Both the position numbers and the translations under genes were made by a program. Under the pieces are notes generated by a model. That model ran no database searches and was not told the DNA's origin. It saw only the letters and a list, made by a program, of their open reading frames with translations. Positions 7,672 to 14,876 of a stretch of DNA of 28,165 bases are shown here, one piece after another (positions within the stretch are counted from its first letter, which is position 1; every line of letters starts with the position of its first letter). This DNA comes from UBA4363 sp002393965 (GTDB lineage Bacteria; Bacteroidota; Bacteroidia; Bacteroidales; Paludibacteraceae): assembly GCA_946542925.1 (NCBI GenBank), contig CAMNLA010000018.1, forward strand, positions 1-28,165. The letters run 5' to 3'.

Positions 7672-10600
7672 TCATCGGGCATTGTCCGACGTGGCAGAGG
7701 GTTTGTCCTGATTCTCCATCAACATGAAATGCAGACGGTTCAGGACATTGACCTGCGTGGTTCCGTAGTCAAAGTCGAGGAACAGGAGGTTGATGTCCGG
7801 GAAGCGTTTCTTCATTTTCTTCTCAATACCCTTTCCGATGACGTGGTTGGCAATACACCCGAACGGCTGGATGCAAACGACGTTGTTGATGCCCTGACGC
7901 GCAAAGCCTGCAATCTCTCCCGGGATGAGCCAGCCCTCTCCATATTGGTTGAGGAGGTTGACACTCTCGGCTGCCAATTTCGCTTCCTCCCGTACACTCT
8001 CAACCGGTTTGTAACGAAGGAAATGTTTCAGCGGTTTCTCGTATTTTCTGGAGAAAGAGGCAATGACCTTCTCCGAGAGTTTGGAAAGTAGATTGAAGGA
8101 ATGGCGGTGAGGCAGGATGTTCTGAAGATGTTTGGCCTCGCTGTTGACAAATCCCTGCGTAAAGAAATTCGTCACAGGAGGGATGGATACTTCAATTCCC
8201 TGTGAGATAAGCCAGTCAACAATGCCGTAGTTACCGAAGGAGTTGTACTTGACGTATATCTCACCAATGATGCCAATCACTTGAGTCGGAGGTCCGACAG
8301 GTATGCTGTTGAAGTCCTGGACTGCCTCCTTGAGCAGGGAGAGAAGGCTGCTGTTGCGCCCTTGTCGAATCAGCTCGACAGCCTTATTGAGGTAGTCCTC
8401 TTTCAGACGGTCGGACGCGCCCTTGTCCAACTCGCGCGATACGGTTGCATAGTAGAGACGTGAGAGAGCGTCTGCAAAACACATGGCATGCAATACCGAG
8501 AAAATGACTTTTTTATAGTCAAGGTCAAGTCCCGGCTGGTCGTTGATAGTACCAGCCGAAACAGATACGGCAATAACCGGAATGTCCTTGTGACCAGCGT
8601 TGATGAGTGCCCGTTTGATGAGGGCAATATAGTTTGTCGCCCGGCATTGTCCCGAGGTCTGTGTGATTCCTAAGGCAATTTCATGCTCTTGGTACTTGCC
8701 GCTTTCAACTGCCGAAAGAAGATCTCCGATGACACAGAGAGCCGGATAGCAGACTTCGTTATTGACAGCCTTGAGCGCATAGTCCAACGAAGCGCGCGAC
8801 GGCTTCGGCAGGTTGACGAACCGGTAACCCATCTTAGCGGCAATCGGCGGGATGAAAGGAGAATAGAAGTCGCCAAACCAAGGCACCAGAATGGTGCGCT
8901 GACGGTCTTTCTCTTGATAGGCAGGTGTTTTCTCCAATTGTGTGATAAGTCCCGAAATACGCCCTCGAAGTTTGATGGATTCAACCAGGGAACGAAGACG
9001 CAGCTTGATGGAACCTGTTGAGGCAATCTCATCAATGCGAATCAGCGTGTGACTCTTGTTGTTGCGTTTGAGAATGTCTCGAATCTCATCAATGATGATG
9101 GCATCCGGTCCGCATCCAAAGGAGTTCATCTGGACAAGATAGACATTATCAGGACGTCTTGCGACCCAAGCGGCGGCCTGCAGGATACGGTTCGGGTAGG
9201 CCCATTGCGAAATGGTGTAGTACTCCCGTGTGAAGGCATCGCTATCCTGTTCAGAGGCAATCTCCTCGTTGATGACTGCTACGCCCAAGTCGGAGAGTAT
9301 ATCCGAGATCTTTTGATGTACCATCGGGTCGGTCTGGTAAGGATGGCCGGCAAGGAGAATGACCGGCTCCTTCTTTCGCATGGCGTTGTTGTAGATTTCC
9401 AGGTTGCGCTCGAAGATGGATTTCTTATATGCCAACTGTGCCGCCTGAGCCGCCTTTACGGCCTTTCGCGCTGTCTTGCTGTCAATACCCAATTTCTTCA
9501 GATAATCCACACACGCCCGTTCGGTGAGCTGTTCGTTGGAAAGGTTGAAGGCAGGAGCGTCTAACGGTACGTCGGAATTGATGTTGTTCAGTACTTCGGA
9601 ATACGCTGTGACAATAGGACAGTTGAAGCAGTTATGGGATTTTTTGAATTCGTTTCGTTCGAAAAGGATGAACGGGTAAAAGATACGGTCCACCTTTCGT
9701 TCGGCAAGGTCAATGACGTGTCCGTGCGCCAGCTTGGCAGGAAAACAGATATTGTCTGACATGATGCTGCCAGCCCCTTTCTCGTAGAGCGATGGAGAGG
9801 AAAAGTTCGAAACGACCACTTCGATGTTGCAACTCGTAAAAAGCGTTTCCCAGAATGGGAAGTTCTCGTAAATGGTCAACGCTCGCGGTATGCCAATGCG
9901 CATGCGAGGATGCTTCGGATTGTTCTCAATATTGAACAGTCGTTCACGCTTGAAGTCGAAGATGTTCTCTCCTCGCGTAAGCCGTTCCGGGTTGTTGGTG
10001 AAAATCTTTTCACATTTATTTCCTGAGTAGCAACGCTTTCCGTTCGGGAACTTGAAGACCGTGATCGAACATTGGTTTGTACAGCCGTTGCAACTGGCAA
10101 TTTTTGTCTCGTAATGGACCGCGTCCTGCAGATTCTGGAGGCCAACGAAAGAGGAGGCGGTGTCGCGCCCCTGTTGCCCTGCGAGGGTCTTCTGAGTCCG
10201 GGCATAGAGGGCTGCGCCGTAGGCACCCATCAGTTCAGGGCGGTTGGAGGAGGAGATCTTTTTTCCTGACAGAAGTTCAAGCGCACGAAAAACAGCAAGG
10301 TTGCGGAAGGTCCCACCCTGTACGACAATGTTGTCTCCAATGGATTTGAGGTTGTTGATGTTCAGTACCTTGTAGAGACAGTTCTTGACAACTGAATAGG
10401 CAAGTCCGGCAGAGAGATCGTCCTCGGTGGCTCCCTCTTTAAGAGCCTGTCGGACCTTGGAGTTCATGAATACGGTGCAACGGGAACCAAGGTCACAAGG
10501 CGCATTCGATCGGCAGGCCATCTCGGCAAATTCCGGAGCAGAATGCCCTAAGTTCTTTGCAAAACTCTCAATGAAGCTGCCACAACCGGAGGAGCACGCT

Positions 10601-11958
10601 TCGTTGATCTCAATGTCGGTAACCGTTCCATTCTGAGCAAAAATGGCTTTAATGTCCTGTCCGCCAATATCAAGAATAAAGGAGACCTCCGGGTCGATGC
10701 TCTGTGCTGCCAGGTAGTGAGCAATGGTTTCGACTATGCCGTAGTCCGTATTGAAAGCCGCATGGAGAAGGTCTTCTCCGTATCCTGTTACGGCAGAGCC
10801 TAACACCCGGAGGCGACACTGTTTCTTGGCAGCAGACTGAGCAAAGGCATCCAGTCCCGTGATGGCGGTCTGTAGCGGATTGCCTTGATTATTGCTGTAG
10901 TAAGTATACAAGAGGCGTGATTCCTCGTCCGTGACAATGACTTTTGTCGTCGTACTGCCAGAGTCAATGCCAATGTAGATTCCGACTTCTTCTTCCCCAT
11001 CCCGCAGTTCACGCTCAGGAATCTGAAAGACGTGCCGTCTGTCCTTCCATTCCTCAAATTCCTTCCCCGACTGGAAAAGCGGTGTCAGGGCATTGGTGTC
11101 GTGCACAAGTGAGGAGGCATATTGGGTCAGTCGTTCAGACAGTTGGTCAGTCGTCAGAGGCTCGTTCTCGTGTTTAGCCATAATCGCGGCTCCCAGTGCT
11201 GTGAATAATTGGGCAAATTGCGGAGCCGCATAGTCCTGCTCTTCCAGCTTCAGCAACCGAATGAAGGCTTTTCGAAGGGATTCAATATAGGTCAGAGGTC
11301 CGCCACAGAAAACAACCTGGGGTTGCAGGTCGCATCCGCGAGCCAATGCGTTGATGGTCTGCAGGGCAACCGCATGGAAGATGGAAGCGGCAATATCGGC
11401 TTTCTCAATCTTGCGCGCAATGAGGTTCTGTACGTCCGTTTTGGCAAAGACTCCACATCGGGAAGCGATAGGATAGATATTCTGACTTTGCAGAGCCAAG
11501 GCGTCCATCTCGTCAACGGAGATGTTGAGCAGTCCCGCCATCTGGTCGATAAATGCACCCGTACCGCCCGCGCAGTTGCCGTTCATGCGTATGTCCGGTG
11601 TCTTCCCTTTTTTGACCAATACCAATTTGGCATCCTCACCACCAATGTCTATCAGCGTATGAGCCTGAGGATAGAATGCCTGAAGTGCGCGTGTTACAGC
11701 AACAACCTCCTGAACAAACTGCATGCCGAGACGGTCGGCAATACCCATCGCTCCGGATCCGGTCAGACAGATGTTGAAGGCGGTGTCTGGAAATTGCTTT
11801 TTAATGTCAGTAAGTGTCTCGTCAATCGTTTCAATCAAACGGGTGTAATGACGCCGATAGGATTTGTATAAAAGATTGTTCTGAGTGTCAATGGCAACCA
11901 TCTTGACCGTGGTGGAGCCTACGTCTATGCCTAATCGGATAATATCGTCTTTTTTCAT
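7672..11958 (-). CDS. Giant two-module acyl-CoA dehydratase activase-related protein (BadF/HgdC + DUF2229)
   Basis: The protein has 1428 residues. Module 1 (about 1-265) is a BadF/BcrA/HgdC-type ATPase: GIDVGSTTVKMVAID, LIDIGGEDAKL, and Cys129 (NGNCAGGTGAF) with Cys168 (ASRCGVFAK). These two cysteines match the pair that holds the bridging [4Fe-4S] cluster in HgdC dimers. Module 2 (about 325-590) repeats the fold: GIDSGSTTTKVIV, LDIGGQDIKAIF, Cys455/Cys459 and Cys494. A cysteine cluster follows (Cys623, 626, 630, 643, 649). Next is a DUF2229-type region (about 682-900, RMRIGIPRALTIYENFPFWE) and a long HgdB-like C-terminal part with NEVCYPALC and QTSGQCRATNY. HgdC activators drive ATP-dependent one-electron transfer to 2-hydroxyacyl-CoA dehydratases. 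The substrate of the giant form is not known. No separate dehydratase subunit is nearby. It follows a TetR gene after 55 bases on the same strand, so coexpression is likely. Confidence 0.88.
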   Translation of the reverse strand: MKKDDIIRLGIDVGSTTVKMVAIDTQNNLLYKSYRRHYTRLIETIDETLTDIKKQFPDTAFNICLTGSGAMGIADRLGMQFVQEVVAVTRALQAFYPQAHTLIDIGGEDAKLVLVKKGKTPDIRMNGNCAGGTGAFIDQMAGLLNISVDEMDALALQSQNIYPIASRCGVFAKTDVQNLIARKIEKADIAASIFHAVALQTINALARGCDLQPQVVFCGGPLTYIESLRKAFIRLLKLEEQDYAAPQFAQLFTALGAAIMAKHENEPLTTDQLSERLTQYASSLVHDTNALTPLFQSGKEFEEWKDRRHVFQIPERELRDGEEEVGIYIGIDSGSTTTKVIVTDEESRLLYTYYSNNQGNPLQTAITGLDAFAQSAAKKQCRLRVLGSAVTGYGEDLLHAAFNTDYGIVETIAHYLAAQSIDPEVSFILDIGGQDIKAIFAQNGTVTDIEINEACSSGCGSFIESFAKNLGHSAPEFAEMACRSNAPCDLGSRCTVFMNSKVRQALKEGATEDDLSAGLAYSVVKNCLYKVLNINNLKSIGDNIVVQGGTFRNLAVFRALELLSGKKISSSNRPELMGAYGAALYARTQKTLAGQQGRDTASSFVGLQNLQDAVHYETKIASCNGCTNQCSITVFKFPNGKRCYSGNKCEKIFTNNPERLTRGENIFDFKRERLFNIENNPKHPRMRIGIPRALTIYENFPFWETLFTSCNIEVVVSNFSSPSLYEKGAGSIMSDNICFPAKLAHGHVIDLAERKVDRIFYPFILFERNEFKKSHNCFNCPIVTAYSEVLNNINSDVPLDAPAFNLSNEQLTERACVDYLKKLGIDSKTARKAVKAAQAAQLAYKKSIFERNLEIYNNAMRKKEPVILLAGHPYQTDPMVHQKISDILSDLGVAVINEEIASEQDSDAFTREYYTISQWAYPNRILQAAAWVARRPDNVYLVQMNSFGCGPDAIIIDEIRDILKRNNKSHTLIRIDEIASTGSIKLRLRSLVESIKLRGRISGLITQLEKTPAYQEKDRQRTILVPWFGDFYSPFIPPIAAKMGYRFVNLPKPSRASLDYALKAVNNEVCYPALCVIGDLLSAVESGKYQEHEIALGITQTSGQCRATNYIALIKRALINAGHKDIPVIAVSVSAGTINDQPGLDLDYKKVIFSVLHAMCFADALSRLYYATVSRELDKGASDRLKEDYLNKAVELIRQGRNSSLLSLLKEAVQDFNSIPVGPPTQVIGIIGEIYVKYNSFGNYGIVDWLISQGIEVSIPPVTNFFTQGFVNSEAKHLQNILPHRHSFNLLSKLSEKVIASFSRKYEKPLKHFLRYKPVESVREEAKLAAESVNLLNQYGEGWLIPGEIAGFARQGINNVVCIQPFGCIANHVIGKGIEKKMKKRFPDINLLFLDFDYGTTQVNVLNRLHFMLMENQDKPSATSDNAR

Positions 11959-12013
11959 AGGATATGATGTTCAGATTTTTTTTATCGATGTCTTGTCAAG
12001 AAAATAGGGAGGA

Positions 12014-12649
12014 TTATGAGTCTGCCTTTTGCAACCAAAGCGTGAGCATTTCCGATACAAGTTGTTTTCTCTTTTCTATGAAATGTTCAAAGGTCTCCCG
12101 GTTACCTAATGTCGTGAATACGTCTTTGAGTATTGGCTCGCATATAAAAGGAAAGACGCACAGTCCCATTATATTGATGACCATCTGGGAGATGTCAAAT
12201 CGCCGTATTTTTCCTTCTTCCACTTCCTTTTCCATCTGTTGCTTGATGGAGGAGAAATCGATGGTCGTCCACTCGTTGAAAACAAAGGAGATGATTTCTT
12301 TCGGGTTGCGTCTCAATTCCATAATCATGAAGCCGGGCAATAACTCATTGTTGCTCAGTTGATCAATATAGTTGCAGGATATCTCGCAAATCTTTTCGGT
12401 CAGACTGATGTCTTTCTTGAGTGTTTTGTCAATGTCAGGCAGGATGTTCTCAATCAGTTTGTTGAGGCTCTTCTCGAAAAGAGATTCCTTGTTTCTGAAA
12501 TAGTAGTGTAAGGCAGTCCGTGAGATGCCCGCCATGTCGGCGATATCCTGCATGGTTGTGTCTGTCAGTCCTTTTTTCAGGAAAAGCATCTGAGCGGCAT
12601 TGAATATGCGTTGTTCCGTATTTTGCTCGTTTGGAGGTGTCTGGTTCAT
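12014..12649 (-). CDS. TetR/AcrR family transcriptional regulator
   Basis: The protein has 211 residues. The N-terminal HTH (about 12-56) reads RIFNAAQMLFLKKGLTDTTM then QDIADMAGISRTALHYYFRN, a canonical TetR DNA-binding unit. The C-terminal ~150 residues are a typical helical ligand domain without identifiable specificity. It is the first gene of a probable two-gene unit with the activase (55-base gap, no terminator seen). A 9-base inverted repeat at 12673-12709 lies between its start codon and its predicted -7 box, suggesting autoregulation. The start ATG at 12647-12649 gives a normal N-terminus for the family. Confidence 0.9.
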   Translation of the reverse strand: MNQTPPNEQNTEQRIFNAAQMLFLKKGLTDTTMQDIADMAGISRTALHYYFRNKESLFEKSLNKLIENILPDIDKTLKKDISLTEKICEISCNYIDQLSNNELLPGFMIMELRRNPKEIISFVFNEWTTIDFSSIKQQMEKEVEEGKIRRFDISQMVINIMGLCVFPFICEPILKDVFTTLGNRETFEHFIEKRKQLVSEMLTLWLQKADS

Positions 12650-12672
12650 ACGTCTTTTTTTTGTTGACTGAT

Positions 12673-12709
12673 GTGTTTGACGTCAATGTCAGAATACGGT
12701 GTCAAACAC
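12673..12709. promoter_or_regulatory. Inverted repeat, candidate TetR operator
   Basis: GTGTTTGAC (12673-12681) and GTCAAACAC (12701-12709) are perfect inverted repeats separated by 19 bases. The right arm has a partial direct copy, GTGTCAAAG at 12712-12720. The element lies around and just downstream of the transcription start predicted from the -7 box at 12716-12723, so a bound dimer pair would block tetR and the activase gene. TetR binding is inference. Confidence 0.45.
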
Positions 12710-12715
12710 GGGTGT

Positions 12716-12723
12716 CAAAGATA
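12716..12723 (-). promoter_or_regulatory. Candidate -7 box of tetR-activase
   Basis: The minus strand reads TATCTTTG, a full TAnnTTTG match. No TTG is found at the -33 distance. The predicted start is near 12709, with a leader of about 60 bases. Confidence 0.4.
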
Positions 12724-13140
12724 GGCCAAAAACGGGAATTAAGTCGCAGGTGAGCGGACTTGAAAGAGAAACTTTTAATTTTTTTTTAGAAAAGAAATGC
12801 GAAAACGTCGGATGTTATTAGATGCAACTGGTGGTTATCAAAATAAAAAGAAGTATATTTACAAAATAAAAAAAAACAGAATGACGTTTTGAAAGACGAA
12901 AGGGGTCCTGAGATTCTTGTCATTCCCGTGGGGTAGTCTGCAGAGAAATGATATTGTGTCTCGAGAAGAGACAGGAGGGAAAGGAAACAGAAGGGAAGTC
13001 TCCATCCTCAGGGATGGATGGCATAACGCTCAAAGCAGAAAAGAATCCGGGAAGGCCGTCTGGCATGCAGATAGAATAGCATTGCATGCACAAAACACAT
13101 ATCCATCTATCTCTATGCAAGAAATAAAAGCAACATATAA

Positions 13141-14853
13141 ATGGTTAATTGGAACTTTTTCACCTTAACAAACAGGCAGAAAGACCAGAAAGAACAGATA
13201 GCAAAAGATTTAGGAATTTACCCGGTTTTGGCCCAGCTGCTTGTGCAGCGAGGCGTAGAGAATACTCATGAAGCACGATGCTTCTTCCATCCTCGTCTGA
13301 CGGATTTGCATAATCCGTTTCTGATGAGGGATATGGATAAAGCAGTGGAGCGACTGAATGATGCGTTGAGAAAGCGCGAGTCAATCCTGATTTATGGGGA
13401 TTACGATGTTGACGGAACAACGGCAGTGTCTTTGGTCTATAAATACCTTAGGCAATTTCATCAAGAAGTTCTGTATTATCTCCCCGATCGTGACAATGAG
13501 GGCTCCGGAGTGTCGTATCAAGGGATTGACTATGCACGGGAACACGGATGTTCGCTGATCATAACGCTGGATTGCGGAATTAAGGCCGTTGAAAAGGTGG
13601 AGTATGCCAAACAGTTTGGCATAGACTTCATTATCTGTGATCATCACAACGCAGACGAGAAACTGCCAGATGCCGTGGCCGTATTAGATCCCAAACGTGA
13701 AGGATGTCCGTATCCTTACAAGCACCTCTGTGGATGCGGTGTGGGTTTCAAGTTTATGCAGGCATTCGCTCAGAGTAATGGAATAGAGACCAACAGCCTG
13801 ATAGCCATGTTGGATCTTGTCGCTGTTTCCATTGCTTCGGACATCGTACCTATTACGGGTGAAAATCGTATACTCGCCTATTACGGTTTGAAACAGCTCA
13901 ATGCCAATCCGAGTCTCGGTCTGAAAAATGTGATTAGAATAGCAGGTCTGGCAAATAAGGAGATGCTGATAAGTGATATCGTCTTCAAGATAGGTCCCCG
14001 AATCAATGCAAGTGGCAGAATCAAACAGGCCCGTGATGCGGTGGAGCTGCTCATTGCAAATGATGCTGAATTTGCCCGCCAACGATGTCAAGAGATAGAT
14101 CATCAGAACGACGTACGCAAAGGGTTGGATAAAAGCATCACGGAGGAGGTTCTGGAGAAACTGAAAAAGGATGAGTCTCAAAAGGAGAAGGCATCAGTGG
14201 TTGTGTACGACCCGAATTGGCATAAGGGGGTTATCGCCATTGTCGCATCGCGACTTTCGGAGAAGTTTTATCGTCCGACCATCGTCTTGACTCAAAGTAA
14301 TGGCGTGATAACAGGATCCGCGCGGTCGGTTCCCGGATTTGATATTTATGCTGCCGTAGAGTCCTGCAAGGACTTGCTGGAAAATTTCGGAGGACATATC
14401 TATGCGGTGGGGTTGGCAATGAAAGAGGAAAATCTGGAGCTTTTCACAGAACGATTTGAGGAATACGTCCGTCAAAACATAAAACCGGAGCAGCAGATGC
14501 CGCAAATAGACATAGATGCCTACCTTGACTTCTCCGATATAACGCCTCGATTCTGCCGTCTTCTGCGTCAATTCAATCCGTTCGGTCCCGAAAACGCAAA
14601 ACCCATCTTCTGTACAAAGGGAGTGGTCGATGCCGGAAATACGCATTTGGTAGGCAGGGAAAATGAACATCTGAAGCTGGAAGTGACAGACGGAAGCGGA
14701 AGTTCTGTGATAAACGGAATTGCCTTTCGAAAGGGAGCGTATCTGCAGCCCATCAAAGAAGGGAAACCCGTTTCGATCTGCTATACGATTGAGGAGACCC
14801 GTTTCAATTCTGTTCAACTGATGGTACAAGACATCAAAGTGGACGAAGAGTAA
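13141..14853 (+). CDS. recJ: Single-stranded-DNA-specific exonuclease RecJ
   Basis: The protein has 570 residues, normal for RecJ. It degrades ssDNA 5'->3' in recombination and mismatch repair. DHH-family motifs are clear: YGDYDVDGTTAVSL (about 86-99), TLDCGIK, the signature CDHH (about 166-169), and in the DHHA1 domain a GGH-like segment (FGGHIYAVGLAM) together with NWHKGVIAIVASRL and SARSVPGFDIY. The C-terminal OB-like domain ends around VQDIKVDEE. It is followed after 23 bases by priA, so the two genes are probably cotranscribed. Confidence 0.96.
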   Translation: MVNWNFFTLTNRQKDQKEQIAKDLGIYPVLAQLLVQRGVENTHEARCFFHPRLTDLHNPFLMRDMDKAVERLNDALRKRESILIYGDYDVDGTTAVSLVYKYLRQFHQEVLYYLPDRDNEGSGVSYQGIDYAREHGCSLIITLDCGIKAVEKVEYAKQFGIDFIICDHHNADEKLPDAVAVLDPKREGCPYPYKHLCGCGVGFKFMQAFAQSNGIETNSLIAMLDLVAVSIASDIVPITGENRILAYYGLKQLNANPSLGLKNVIRIAGLANKEMLISDIVFKIGPRINASGRIKQARDAVELLIANDAEFARQRCQEIDHQNDVRKGLDKSITEEVLEKLKKDESQKEKASVVVYDPNWHKGVIAIVASRLSEKFYRPTIVLTQSNGVITGSARSVPGFDIYAAVESCKDLLENFGGHIYAVGLAMKEENLELFTERFEEYVRQNIKPEQQMPQIDIDAYLDFSDITPRFCRLLRQFNPFGPENAKPIFCTKGVVDAGNTHLVGRENEHLKLEVTDGSGSSVINGIAFRKGAYLQPIKEGKPVSICYTIEETRFNSVQLMVQDIKVDEE

Positions 14854-14876
14854 AGGAACGTGACGAGAAAAAGACG

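Larger units (their letters stand above)
12650..13140. other. 491-base intergenic region between tetR and recJ
   Basis: No convincing gene is visible. An 83-codon open frame at 12917-13168 runs into recJ in another frame and has no recognisable features. The left part holds the tetR promoter and operator candidate. The middle (12775-12880) is very A/T-rich with a poor plus-strand -7 match, TATATTTA at 12854-12861. The right part (12950-13100) is purine-rich and contains small hairpins: GTCTC/GAGAC at 12958-12972 and CCATCC/GGATGG at 13002-13017. If the 12854 box is used, recJ has a leader of about 270 bases. Confidence 0.5.

Noticed and set aside
9049..9564. 171-codon plus-strand open frame in the activase gene
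   Set aside because: Antisense to a continuous 1428-codon frame with clear domains.
11994..11999. TTGACA on the minus strand between tetR and the activase gene
   Set aside because: It matches the proteobacterial -35, but no Bacteroidota -7 box follows at the right distance, and the 55-base gap fits cotranscription.
12917..13168. 83-codon frame upstream of recJ
   Set aside because: It runs into recJ in another frame, its composition is unlike neighbouring proteins and it has no domain; it is more likely leader RNA.
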